A program made the translations under genes and the position numbers. Shown one piece after another: positions 11,632 to 22,637 of a stretch of DNA of 64,000 nt. Location: NCBI GenBank assembly GCA_945910005.1, contig OX246741.1, positions 7,958,611 through 8,022,610 of the forward strand, in the 5' to 3' direction. This DNA comes from Isoperla grammatica (taxonomy: Eukaryota > Arthropoda > Insecta > Plecoptera > Perlodidae). The stretch's first letter is position 1. The number at the start of each line of letters is the position of its first letter. The notes under the pieces were generated by a model. It worked only from the letters and a program-made list of their open reading frames with translations, made no database searches and was not told where the DNA came from.

Positions 11632-12262
11632 AGGTCAGAGGGTGAGTTACCACGTGACTAACTAAACTTATCACACACACTCTGATTATCTATTTCGTTT
11701 CAACGTGGCTTTCAACACAATCATGTAATGCATTTTATTTTACCCGAGCTTTGAAATCAATTTCCTGTTTTTATCAAGATGAATGTGTAAAAGAAGGGTT
11801 GGAAAGTGGAAACATAGCCCAGTTTAAGTTCATAAAAATAAATCAAAACGTGGCTGGAAGTCGATTGCTAGTTTTATCAAGATAATTTTAAGTGAGTTTC
11901 AAATCCATTTACCGTTTGACCAGAAAGATTCGAAGTGAGATTATGACAATTTCCTCCGTTCAGTTACCCTACACTACAGTGTACCAAGCAAGCATTCGAA
12001 CAAGGTAAGATGAGGAACGGTCGGAACAATGAGAGTGAGTGAGACAACCTAGTAAACCTTCAAACGGGATGCGCGACGGAGAACATCTAGCGCTGTCGGT
12101 GATCTGCAGCAGAACTACAACTAAAACCTTAATCGTGGACAATTTAACCCAGGAAATAACAGAAAGGCACAGGAAGGATTGCTCTAAGGATCTAGATCAA
12201 AGATATTATAATATTCCCTATCTAGATAGGGTGGGCTAGCATCTTTATGTGACGTCACCCAC
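11632..12262. other. Presumed arrestin intron, donor side
   Basis: On the minus strand this follows the arrestin donor GTGGGTGACGTCACAT. The palindromic CRE-type octamer TGACGTCA at 12250-12257 sits within the first ~15 intron bases. No further arrestin exon (the next should encode the ERLxKKLG region) could be found here. A 66-codon plus-strand frame at 12039 looks spurious. Confidence 0.5.
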
Positions 12263-12548
12263 CTGTAAGGGAGTGTTAGGCTCCTGGGGGGCTCTCTCGT
12301 GTGGCGGGTACAACTGCGCCAGACACATGACCGCCTCGTTGCAGAACTTGAGTCCCATCACCTCCTCGTCCTCCCGACCGTAGCGGAACGTGAGCACGAC
12401 CTGACCGTACACCTTCTTGGAGGCGAGATAGTCGGGCTCGACAAGCAGCACACCCTGTAGTCGGTCTATCTTGCTGCCGCAGATCACCAGGTCGCGACTA
12501 CTCACGTACAGGGTGAGCTTGTTGTTGGGGGCAGACTTCTTGAACACC
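12263..12548 (-). CDS. Arrestin family, N-domain coding exon
   Basis: Arrestins bind phosphorylated, activated G-protein-coupled receptors (visual or beta class) in the cytoplasm and stop G-protein signalling. This 286-bp exon encodes 95 residues plus one leading base. It opens with VFKKSAPNNKLTLY, where the Lys pair matches the phosphate-sensing lysines of arrestins. Then come SRDLVICG, DRLQGVLLVEPDYL, and the family signature FRYGREDEEVMGL with a following KF, ending NTPLQ. The acceptor is CTCCACAG|G in phase 2 (consistent with the usual Thr-Arg before VFKK) and the donor CAG|GTGGGT in phase 0, where vertebrate arrestins also have a boundary after LQ. There are no stops or frameshifts. The first coding exon should lie at higher coordinates and the rest at lower ones; neither was found. 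Visual or beta class cannot be decided. The 5' part of the exon is tandemly copied next door. Confidence 0.92.
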
Positions 12549-13660
12549 CTGTGGAGCAGACAGCGTGTTATAGGGTGGGCACACAGGCGAGATAATCTAG
12601 CAGCACACCCTGTAGGCGGTCTATCTTGCTGCCGCAGATCACCAGGTCGCGACTACTCACGTACAGGGTGAGCTTGTTGTTGGGGGCAGACTTCTTGAAC
12701 ACCCTGTGGAGCAGACAGCGTGTTATAGGGTGGGCACACAGGCGAGATAGTCTAGCAGCACACCCTGTAGTCGGTCTATCTTGCTGCCGCAGATCACCAG
12801 GTCGCGACTACTCACGTACAGGGTGAGCTTGTTGTTGGGGGCAGACTTCTTGAACACCCTGTGGAGCAGACAGCGGGTTATAGGGTGGGCACACAGGCGA
12901 GATAATCTAGCAGCACACCCTGTAGTCGGTCTATCTTGCTGCCGCAGATCACCAGGTCGCGACTACTCACGTACAGGGTGAGCTTGTTGTTGGGGGCAGA
13001 CTTCTTGAACACCCTGTGGAGCAGACAGCGTGTTATAGGGTGGGCACACAGGCGAGATAATCTAGCAGCACACCCTGTAGTCGGTCTATCTTGCTGCCGC
13101 AGATCACCAGGTCGCGACTACTCACGTACAGGGTGAGCTTGTTGTTGGGGGCAGACTTCTTGAACACCCTGTGGAGCAGACAGCGTGTTATAGGGTGGGC
13201 ACACAGGCGAGATAGTCTAGTAGCACACCCTGTAGGCGGTCTATCTTGCTGCCGCAGATCACCAGGTCGCGACTACTCACGTACAGGGTGAGCTTGTTGT
13301 TGGGGGCAGACTTCTTGAACACCCTGTGGAGCAGACAGCGTGTTATAGGGTGGGCACACAGGCGAGATAGTCTAGCAGCACACCCTGTAGTCGGTCTATC
13401 TTGCTGCCGCAGATCACCAGGTCGCGACTACTCACGTACAGGGTGAGCTTGTTGTTGGGGGCAGACTTCTTGAACACCCTGTGGAGCAGACAGCAGGTTA
13501 TAGGGTGGGCACACAGGCGAGATAGTCTAGCAGCACACCCTGTAGTCGGTCTATCTTGTTGCCGCAGATCACCAGGTCGCGACTACACTCGTACAGGGTG
13601 AGCTTGTTGTTGGGGGCAGACTTCTTGAACACCCTGTGGAGCAGACAGCGGGTTATAGGG
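12549..13660 (-). repeat. 155-bp array of partial arrestin exon copies (7 units)
   Basis: Seven tandem units at a period of exactly 155 bp lie in the intron just upstream (gene sense) of the arrestin exon. Each carries ~43 bases of intron end with the CTCCACAG acceptor and the first ~115 bases of the exon. First exon bases of the copies are at 12703, 12858, 13013, 13168, 13323, 13478 and 13633. All copies lack the three codons V-E-P found in the intact exon (LLVEPDYLA becomes LLDYLA) and then run into intron, reading CVPTL and a TAA stop. The most distal copy (13633) has extra changes and still joins ordinary intron (CCACCACCCTATAAC). So one shortened copy was amplified. Units are 97-99% alike, meaning recent or homogenised. 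Confidence 0.93.
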
Positions 13661-13764
13661 TGGTGGGCTTTAGGGGCACCACTTCTTGGAGGAGACAACG
13701 GTTTAAGTGGTGATCTTCTTACTCGAGGGGGGTTGGAGGCATAGTTCTTAGACATCGTTTTACA

Positions 13765-13865
13765 GGGGCAGCGTTGGTGGAAGACTTCTGAACACCATGT
13801 TAAGGTGACAGCCATTTAGAGAATAAGCTCGTTATTGTGGCCAGATTTTCGACTTTGACCATCTT
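13765..13865 (-). repeat. Degenerate older units of the arrestin exon repeat
   Basis: GAAGACTTCTGAACACC at 13779-13795, followed by GTGACAGCC, resembles the exon start and acceptor region of the 155-bp unit. AAGCTCGTTATTGTGGCCAG at 13826-13845 matches AGCTTGTTGTTGGGGGCAG of the unit. Similarity is partial with small gaps, so these look like older decayed copies at the far end of the array. Confidence 0.5.
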
Positions 13866-14012
13866 AGGTCCAGTCTTACAATGTCCTGATAACTACTTAT
13901 TCGTCGAATAGCTTGTTTTCTCCATGGCAAACACCAATCAAAACCCTTGAAATCCTCCAAATAGCTTAATTACTACAAATAACTTTCTTATTAGGAGGTC
14001 GTAAGACCGGCC
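13866..14012. mobile_element. ~147-bp inverted-repeat element, copy 1
   Basis: Starts AGGTCCAGTCTTACAATGTCC-like and ends with the imperfect inverse (GGAGGTCGTAAGACCGGCC). A second copy in the same orientation is at 38184-38332, sharing the block TTGTTTTCTCCATGGCAA and the flanking pieces. This copy is inserted among the decayed arrestin-exon repeats. It is a non-autonomous DNA transposon by structure; the family is not assigned. Confidence 0.7.
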
Positions 14013-14219
14013 ATTAACTACTTCGTCGCGATCAGATATGAGCTGTGTTGCACAAGTGTTCTGTTGCAACAAAGGCTCGAAGTTTATGAATGACTTAGTG
14101 TGGAAGCACAGAGCCCCCGTAGTAACGTAGTATTGGCGAGTAACTCGACTAAAGTACAAAGTAATCGTTTACATTTGGGTACGTCGATACATGACTGTCT
14201 CACAAATGCTTATTTGAGA

Positions 14220-14320
14220 ACCAGCGTCAACTTCTTGAACACCCTATCAATGTCGTAATAGTTAACTATGTGTAGACTATAGCCACACCCTGAGTTACCA
14301 CTTCAATTACGAAGTGAGCA
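14220..14320 (-). repeat. Isolated decayed copy of the arrestin exon start
   Basis: ACTTCTTGAACACCCT at 14230-14245 is identical to the exon-start segment of the 155-bp unit. AGCCACACCCTGAGT near 14281 parallels AGCAGCACACCCTGTAG at the other end of a unit. This extends the old array past the inserted element at 13866-14012. Confidence 0.45.
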
Positions 14321-14484
14321 ATGTAAGGAGCACAATTTAGAACTTAAGCGTACGAAGACTTTTGTTCTAAAGTGATTATCATCACGGTGTCTTCGTTATA
14401 TAGCGGTAATAATCATACTAAAGTGTGGGGCTCCTCTGCACAAACGATCCAGGAGGTGTTAGTATTGTGCATTGTTCAGCCAGC

Positions 14485-14868
14485 CCTTAAGAGCGAAGGA
14501 TACCTCTACGTCAAAAACCGCAGAAAATTTTCATTTTTTAATTATATCTCAAGATTGAAACACAGAATCAAAAATCTGAGACACTATAGCGTTGTGGTTT
14601 GGTAAGCCCTACACACTGAATGATAAATGTATTTAACGTTATCATCAGTATGACTGTGATAACGATTTCCCTAGTAATTTAAGGAAATCGTTATCACAGT
14701 CATACTGATGATAACGTTAAATACATTTATCATTCAGTGTGTAGGGCTTACCAAACCACAACGCTATGGTGTCTCAGATTTTTGATGCTGTGTTTCAATC
14801 TTGAGATATAATTAAAAAATGAAAATTTTCTGCGGTTTTTGACGTAGAGGTATCCTTCGCTCTTAAGG
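14485..14868. repeat. 384-bp near-perfect palindrome (186-bp arms)
   Basis: Left arm 14485-14670, 12-base spacer CTAGTAATTTAA, right arm 14683-14868. I found only two mismatches when reading the arms against each other (near 14567 and 14585). The arms begin and end with CCTTAAG/CTTAAGG. The DNA could extrude a cruciform, and a transcript would be a 186-bp hairpin. No target-site duplication is evident. It could be a fold-back transposon, a recent inverted duplication or an assembly artefact. Confidence 0.95.
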
Positions 14869-14869
14869 T

Positions 14870-17800
14870 GGGGTAGAAAGTTGGGGCGCGTGGAAGCTCT
14901 GATATTGATAGTGCGTGCGTGATTTCAAATTGACCCTTCTCTTTTCTGTCGCCATTACAAACGACACCATAATGAAACATGTACGTATATTCGAGATTTC
15001 TATATATATCTATTTCTTATTTTATTTCTAAGTTCATATTCTAAATTAGTAAGTCAAATTGCCGACAATTTACTTCTGGGTTCAAGTTCAACGTGCTCGA
15101 GCCCTGTTTTCGCACAAATTGGTTTAATGAGTCAAGTTACGAGAACTTGATTGTAATAGCCGATCAAGACTTGAGCTTCGTAGAGTGACGCTCGACAGGA
15201 GCAAAGATCTTGTAAACGGCAGACATGTTCTATTCCAATATCTTTGTAAATCTAGTAGAGAGAAATGAAGCAGATAGAAGGATACAGCCTGACTAATCTT
15301 GGCCAATATTGTAATCTAATGAATATAGCCATCAAAATAATTAAATGGTAAAAACATAGGGCCCAAATGCGATTGTTTCAGCTTGAGCTTAATTTATTTG
15401 TTCTGAAAACATTTAGTTTTGTAAGAACTAAACACTGGATTGAAAAAGTTTTAAATATTCTAATCCTTATGGGTTTCTTTTTGGAAGCCAATTGGAGAAC
15501 TAATTATTAACTAGTTTCCTAAATGGCAAATCGGAAAATTTGAAAACCCTAAATTGCACTATCGGAAAGTCTGATAATCCAGTTGCCAGTTCTTATGAAA
15601 CTGTATCGATATTACCTTTAATCTTTGATTCGTCGCGGTTTTAATAGTTTTGAGACTCCCCTGTCCCCTTAAGAGCATTCGGCAGCATAGAAGTTTTACA
15701 GATGTATTGGCCGTCAACCAATTACTCTTAAACTAATACTAGGATTATTATAAATATTTACCTACTTGTAGAGGGATGTCATATGCATGGTATAACTACA
15801 TTTCTCACCAACCTATTCAAAAATAATGTACCTATTTTAAAACAGATTCTCCGTATATTCCGCCGAACATATTCGACGAATGCAAAATTCAAACGTGATT
15901 ATATTGTTTTTGAGCAGTCTTGTCACAAATGTACTTAACACCATGCGTAGATATTACATCCCTCTGCAACTAGGTACATTTTCATGATAATCCTATTATT
16001 TGTTTAAGAGAAATTAGTTGACTAAAAGCGTCAAAACTACTTCCGAACGCTCTTAACCGCGTTACCGTATAACCGCATCCACTCCCACGTGTCAAGGGGG
16101 GGGGGGGGGGGGGTTGTGCTATAGAAGGCTGTACCGCATCTTACACCCTCGCAAAGTGGCAGCTGCGGTGTAGGACATTCTTCTGAAATATGCCTGATGG
16201 AATATTGCGTCGTGTAATAGAAGTGGAATTGAATTCCGTGTGAAGCTATTGGGACTCAAGTCTACGCGGTGATGTGGGGACTCTTTGATGTCGTGGGGTA
16301 GCCGAGGTGATAATTAGATCTGTGCGGGGTCAAGCTGGTCGGTCCAAGGTCGTTCTCGTGACGTCACTTAGTTCTGAGACTTATTAGGGGATGGACGCTC
16401 TTCTATTGGCTGATAGCTTTGTGTGCGAGTGCGTGTAGGAATTATAACCTAGAAGACTGGATTTTGAAGAATGCAAAATATACGATAGTGGAAACGTTTT
16501 TGAAGTGAAATTACACAATTTTTCTGTTTTACTGAGGTATTATTAAAATTCATAATAATGTGATAAAATCTATTGATTTGAGAATTCAGTCTACTTCGAA
16601 ATGAAAGTATTTATTTCTTCAAACTTTGATGTTTAATAAACAATGCGTATATAACGTTGATCTATGTGTAATATTTCCTGCCTATGTGAATATATCAATT
16701 TAAAATATTCAAAATTAAACTCGAAATGGGGGTTGCAGGTAAAAGCGTGATTCGTAACAAAAAGTTAATAACATCTTAATATTGTCGACCATCCCTAAAA
16801 ATATTCTATATTAAATATATATATATATACCTACCTATTTACATGAGTTACAGGGACGCGTGAACAACACACGAAACACACAGCATGAAACTCGCGGGCT
16901 CAAATTCACGTGCACAAGTGGAAATCATAGACGGGGGCTGATTTGAGAAAATGGCCGACTTCACAAGGGATGAATATCAACCAATTTGCAAATATTGCTT
17001 GACACAAATCCATAGAATGTCAGTTCGACCATCACATCCGTCCACTTTCTTTATCAATATTCCACAGACTACGTAATTCACTTCGGGTTGAAGTTTGGCG
17101 GTTCAAATTTAGTCGGCGCTGAAACGGTCCTTGGGGAACCGACGTGGCAACACTGTACGGAGTTAAGTGACGTCGATAAGTGGATGGGTTCGACCTGGAA
17201 GGTCACAGGTTTGACGGGCACTCTGTTGACGATAACAGGGATTGAAGCTTAGAAACAGCCCCCAAACGTAAGGGTGCACGCATACAGAAAGCTGGTTACC
17301 CGCTTACTGGTAACCGGCGCGGGAAAACGTGCGTAGTGTATTTCATTGAGGAAAACTGAACGCTGGGCAGCTGAAACCTGCTTTTATTGTGCATAGCTGC
17401 AGTTGAAAGCATGGTAACATTCATGACGTAGTTGCAGGTAACCAGCTTGTTCGCGCACCCTAACACATTCCGGAACTCCCCATTAGAGGAAAGGGAGCAA
17501 CGACCCGACACAACCGGAGGGGGGGGGGGGGGGGGGGGGGCAGAAAGGGGGGAGCTCTTTGAAAAGCCTCCGTTTCGTTTGTGTTTCGCAAAGTTTTCCC
17601 CGCCCACGATCTAAGGTCGTTAACACAATTGCATCGCTATTGAAATGATAAACAATGAGTCTGAACCTTGGGGTTTAATTATAAACAACAGTCATCATAA
17701 TAGCTCCGAGCTTTGTGGGTTATCCTTCACTGTTGGCACTGTGGGTGGTTCTTACTGTACGGGAGGCAGCAGTAAAATGTAGACTCAAGACTCCTCGGTT

Positions 17801-18526
17801 AGAGAAAGCAAACAATTCCATCTCACTGCATTCACTTTCAAACGTAGGTGAACATAATATAATAGTCCGTGTTCTGTGAGACTTACAGCTTCACAGAACG
17901 CCTTTTGACTCCTAATGTGTTTCCTGCCCTCGGGAAGAATTGCATTGACACGTCTGAAATGTTGCATGCGGTTGTAGTTGAAAATATAAACACAGGTTTC
18001 GATACGTATACATTTTCATTAAATATTTGGGATTTTTTTAATTGAAAATGCTGGTTTTTGGCGTTTAAAGAATTGTTTTTTTTCTAATTGGTGTGTAGTG
18101 TATATTTTTAAATGTATATCACACAATGTTTGTACATTCTTAGGAGCTATGCCAGATTTTAGATACATATGTTCAGCGAGACTAGGACGCCAAATACCAA
18201 ATGTCAAAAATGACCGTCTTGTGCAACACGTAAAGAGTAATATAAACTCCGAATCAATGCTCAAACGTTACAGTAATACGGAGCGTTCGCTTTAGAAATT
18301 AATATTAACCGTTTCTGTTCGGGCACAGACAGTCGTTAATAATTGAAAGCGTATAATTTCGTTCACCAGATCCATGCAATGTTTACAGCAATAAATAATT
18401 GATTGCTGTACTACACAGTACAGAGGGTTTCAAGATATACGTGCCCGCAAACACCGCATCACTGTTAATTGCCTGTCGACTTCGTTTAGCGGTTGATGCG
18501 GGTGGAGTAAAGGCACGTTGTAATTA
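14870..18526. other. AT-rich DNA with two poly-G tracts, no clear gene
   Basis: Uninterrupted G runs at 16096-16113 (18 G) and 17519-17540 (22 G), and a short (AT)n at 16816-16830. Small splice-flanked pieces on the minus strand near 17880-17956 (TTTCAG acceptor, GCT|GTAAGT donor) and on the plus strand near 18144-18230 could be micro-exons, but nothing identifies a protein. A palindromic TGACGTCA sits at 16359. Confidence 0.5.
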
Positions 18527-18636
18527 GTTCGTTTGATTTACATACATACACCTTTTGCATGTTTTGCACTGCCGCCCATGCTCTATCGTGGGGTACAGTG
18601 CAAAAAGTAGAAGAGGTGTAAGTGAATCAAACGAAC
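18527..18636. mobile_element. 110-bp hairpin element
   Basis: GTTCGTTTGATT at the left end and AATCAAACGAAC at the right end are exact inverse copies. Imperfect pairing continues inward (ACACCT/AGGTGT, TTTTGCACTG/CAGTGCAAAA) around a ~25-base loop. Size and structure suggest a MITE or a structured non-coding RNA. Only one copy is in the window. Confidence 0.65.
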
Positions 18637-19427
18637 CTATACTGCGTGTCACGCAAACGTGACTTCTAACTCTTAATATCGACCTCTTTTGAGCTAAATT
18701 CGAGTAAGGAAATAAAGATGATACATGCCCTAGTCTATAGAGAAATAATTGTTAAATTTCAATAATTGTAATCTTTTGTTTCGATTTAACTTTTGTATTG
18801 TAGTTGTAAAAAAAATTCAAAATTAAGAACTATCATTTAAACACATGAAATGATTATTGAAACCAAACATCTATAAAGAAGAGCATCATTTAAATTTTCT
18901 TTAGGCAACGGAGAGAAATTTTAATTGCTATAAAGAACGACACAGTTTGTAGTGCATGGTCACGTTAACGTTCACATGTTGGCTAAACACAACAGTTTCC
19001 TACTGTGGGTGACCCTAATGTGTCCTCCTTCGTAATGAGTGACTTATTTTCAAAACGGTATCGCTCTGCACGACGTGTGTTGCTGCTAATTACCCAATTA
19101 CAGCACGAGTTACACACGAGCAGCGCAACGAGTAATTGCTAATTAGTGCAAGAGGGACTCGGTGTACGCGGCTCGGCTGTGCGGTCACGTGGAATTGTGC
19201 TGCACAGCTTTCAGACAATATTTGTAGCGTGGCTTGGAAAAGTTTGACTCTAGTGTTTGTAGGAATTAAATAATTGCAGTCGTTTCGCTGCTTCTAATCG
19301 TATAGAAACGCTGTTTTAGCAGTTTTTTTCTCTCAAATTTTCATTAAAGGAAACGTACTAAATGGTGTTAACGGCAATAGGTAGTTTGCATCAGCCTCTG
19401 GTAGTGTAAGTTGATGGTTGTAAACAC

Positions 19428-19716
19428 CAGTAGAGTTCCGCGGGAGTTTACACAATTGCCACACTATGTCTCGCCCCCGTTGTGTACACCCATAGATACG
19501 TTGAAAGATAAGCTACCCGGGGATTTCTTGTTTTCCTATAGAACGATCGGACCTCATCGCCTTGAAGAATGTGATGTGTGTATTCAGTCATCTGAATTCC
19601 TCGTTCTTTGCTCGAGTTTGAATGGAGATAATTGCTCGACTGGACTTTGCTCTAAGGGTGTACCAAGAAAACTACCTAAAAGGTTGGTGTGTAAATTCTC
19701 CCGCGGAACTCCACTG
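19428..19716 (+). mobile_element. CAGTRGAG inverted-repeat element, copy 1 (289 bp)
   Basis: Begins CAGTAGAGTTCCGCGGGAG and ends CTCCCGCGGAACTCCACTG. The interior is shared with copies at 21323-21602 (inverted) and 34636-34919 (same orientation), including GATACGTTGAAAGAT and GGAGATAATTGCTCGA. The terminal CAG...CTG recalls hAT elements, but no 8-bp target duplication is visible. The 106-codon plus-strand frame over it is incidental. Confidence 0.85.
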
Positions 19717-21322
19717 ATAGCAATCGTTTGATAGACACGTTCAAAGAAAATGGCTCTGTTTCTTAAACTTGGACAGAAGTAGGTATAACAGCGCCACGTA
19801 AATACAGCGATGTTTGTTATTGTGTTCCTTCCCCAAAGCGTGTATTGTCAACATCGGTCGCGGACTCTCACTCTGGTCGATCGATATATCGCTCTCTCGA
19901 AACAAAGCATCGTTCGATTAGTTGCATGGCCGCTTCGTTTGTTTTCATCACTGCCAATGACAGGTATCGTGTTTTCTAGTAGTAGGTTTTGTGTTTTTCA
20001 CTGCGTAATGACGCACTCAACGTGGAGGGTGTGTAATTGCCTTGCGTTGAGATCGCATTGTAAGGGATTCCCCACATGGACGTCGAAGGGCGCAGAATGT
20101 CGAACGCACATCAACGAATCCTTCCCCCTCTCCGTACAAAAACTGTTTAACGAATTTTTATAAAATAGCACGTCATTAAAAACCTTTTGTAAGAAGGTCT
20201 TTTGCCAATGCAAATGTGCGGTGAGTATCATTTATTTAGAGACAGACACATACTTACAAAGTGAACACTAAATCGAAAGAAATCCTTTAATATTGAAAGT
20301 TTTTGCCCGCTTTTCTTAATTTGCGTTATTTGTGTTAAACGACGTACTCGACAACTAGGTCATATGATGTCGGGGGAGGGGGTTGTGGGGGGTGATTGGA
20401 GGGTTAAAGGGTCAAGTAGGAGTACTTATATCCAAAGGGGTTCAAAAGAAGAGAAAGGAAAAGGGAAAGGGGAGGATGTCCACGGTTTACGAACAATAGA
20501 GTTTAACCAACGGGCCAAACTTTGTCTCGGTCATCATTTGAATTTGAACTTCAAACAACTAAACGTTTAATCTTTAAGGGTAGAGAGCACGTAACACTCT
20601 CAACGCTAAATTCATTGTTTAGCGATGCAAAACGAAAATCCGTGGAGGAATCACTTTTTTACTGCCTTGAAAAGTTCTCAAGGTATCAATAAAATAGCGC
20701 ATGGTTTAATATTGCAAGCTATACTCGTTGCCGCTAAACCGCCCCATTCTCGTCGTAAATACTGTGTTACGTACCTGTTGATTGAAATTATGTACCATAA
20801 GTTACGAGTGGAAACCTTCCCTCTATAATGTGTAAAGACGAACATAAATACCTGCACATAATGTGCTATCTCAGCCTGTATTGTTTTGCTTCATACTCGC
20901 TATTGTCGATGTACGCCTATTTCGTCAAGCGAGCTCGCAACGCGTAAATTACGCTTCTACATATCTCCGCACTTTCTGTGTGCGTGCGTGAATAGACGGT
21001 TATGACGCAAGTTGCCGACTAAACTAGATAGTTTAATAATATAGGGGTGGGTTCAGAACCGATAAACCACATGTCTGCCTATTATCGCGTCGAGTCGAGC
21101 CCTCAGTGTTTGCGCTCTCGAGTTTCGTGTACGATGAGTTTATCAGCTCGTGGAAATAGCGGAAGCTAGCACTCATAATTAAGTCTTCGTTAGAGACGAG
21201 ATTAGACCTGTAATATAGCAGTAGCGCGTGTGTGACATTCAACCCGCTGATTAAGGTTGGTACACACGTTAGACTTATGTGAGTTGTCTAATTTGGGGTT
21301 GGGTACTATGTAACATCAACTA
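19717..21322. other. Spacer between two inverted-repeat element copies
   Basis: The longest frame (19810-20163, plus, 117 codons) shows no domain and mixed composition and is not supported as a gene. A G-rich purine patch occurs at 20370-20480. About 1.6 kb separates two oppositely oriented element copies. Confidence 0.5.
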
Positions 21323-21602
21323 CAGTGGAGTTCCGCGGGAGTTTACACCAACCTTTTAGGTGGTTTTCTTGGTACACCCCTAGAGCAAAGTCAAGTCGAG
21401 CAATTATCTCCATTCAAACTCGAGCAAAGAACGAGGAATTCAGCTGACTTAATACACTCATCACGTTCTTCAAGGCGATGAGGTCCAATCGTTCTAGGAA
21501 AACAAGAAATCTTGGGGTAGCTTATCTTTCAACGTATCTATGGGTGTCCAAACCGGGGGGAAAATGGTGTGGCCATGGTGTAAACTCCCGCGGAACTCTA
21601 CT
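21323..21602 (-). mobile_element. CAGTRGAG inverted-repeat element, copy 2 (280 bp, inverted)
   Basis: Reverse-oriented relative to copy 1: CAGTGGAGTTCCGCGGGAG at the left end here corresponds to the right end of copy 1. The opposite terminus is GGAACTCTACT followed by T8. It differs from copy 1 by small indels, so they are separate insertions and not a recent duplication. Confidence 0.85.
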
Positions 21603-21611
21603 TTTTTTTGT

Positions 21612-21690
21612 AGTCTCGGCCCGGGGTAGAATAGGCCCAGAGTGACTCTGCTACTCGTAAGAGGCGACGAAAGGAGGCCGTGTCCCTTTC
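21612..21690 (-). repeat. Dispersed repeat fragment sharing GTCGCCTCTTACGA, copy 1
   Basis: The reverse complement reads TTCGTCGCCTCTTACGAGTA, then GCAGAGT, ATTCTACCCCG. The plus-strand segment at 40352-40414 carries the same order of blocks (GTCGCCTCTTACGA, GGCAGAGT, CTCTATCCCG). Probably fragments of one retroelement family; class not determined. Confidence 0.55.
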
Positions 21691-22637
21691 CCCCGCATCA
21701 CTGTCCCACTGAAGATTTCTCCTCCCACTTGACCCTGCCCTCTCTAGCTAGGATGTAGGATGTACAGTGTACATCATGGTGATTGTACTATGTCGTTGCT
21801 TTGTATCGTCTCGATTTGCCTCGGTGTATGGACATGAATTGTTATATTGAAATGAAACACAAGTGAATTTTCGAAAGTTGAAAAGATAATCAAAAAATAA
21901 TGTTTCTTTTCTCTCTTGCGGTGAATTAATTCGTTTTTATATATTGTTTACACGACGGGCCAAAATATATTTAAGTGCCTCTAAGCGAAACCGAAACTAA
22001 ACAATCCAAATGCATCAGTTACCTGTGTCAGAAAGTTTGGGGAAAAAATGTTGTGAAACAAAACTTTCAAACTTTAACAAAGTAACTGCCAACATGACCA
22101 TAGATCGAAAAGTTAGTGAAGTTTTGACAAAGACTTCATAACGTGGAGGCTGTGCGATATAAAGGTAGGCAACGATTGGAGTATCACGTAACCAGTTCAA
22201 GATGGCTGTACCCAGATCTGGCGGTGTGGGATAGTCTAGCATGGTCTAGCTATGCATAGGTTTGCACGTACGTCACATCTTTGCGCGTAGCGGCCACATT
22301 TGTTATCAAACTTTGACGTTACCATGGAGAAACAATTGAAGGCTGTGGTGGTAGAACACAGAAATTCTTAGTTCTTTAAAATTCAGTCTGTTTTTTGAGA
22401 TAAAATTGGTATGTTTGTTAATATTTTATTTGTTTCTTACTTATGTTTACTTTTTAAGTTCTAAATTAGGCTTATTTATTAAATTTCAATAGTGTTTGCC
22501 AATGATCTAGGATTGGTCCTCATCAATTGTGTCGCAATCATGGCCGCTGTGACGTCACGTGGGAACTATGAATTGGACACACCGCTTGCAGCGCACTTGT
22601 ATTTCATAATGTCTCCCACTGCGCCATGCACTGCGTT
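21691..22637. other. Spacer leading to the 59-bp array
   Basis: No coding exon recognised. At 22533-22557 TCATGGCCGCTGTGACGTCACGTG combines an ATGGCCGC block, as in the adjacent repeat units, with a palindromic TGACGTCA and a CACGTG E-box. Confidence 0.45.

Noticed and set aside
12471..13744. Eight regularly spaced 66-codon plus-strand frames
   Set aside because: They are antisense shadows of the 155-bp arrestin-exon repeat; the minus strand explains them.
17880..17956. Possible 68-bp exon on the minus strand (TTTCAG to GTAAGT)
   Set aside because: Splice signals are good but so short a piece gives no usable protein evidence and no partner exon was found.
19411..19731. 106-codon plus-strand frame
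   Set aside because: It coincides with the transposable element copy at 19428-19716, and the other two copies do not keep the frame.
19810..20163. 117-codon plus-strand frame, the longest in the window
   Set aside because: No domain, no splice sites, composition like its surroundings; an opposed frame overlaps it.
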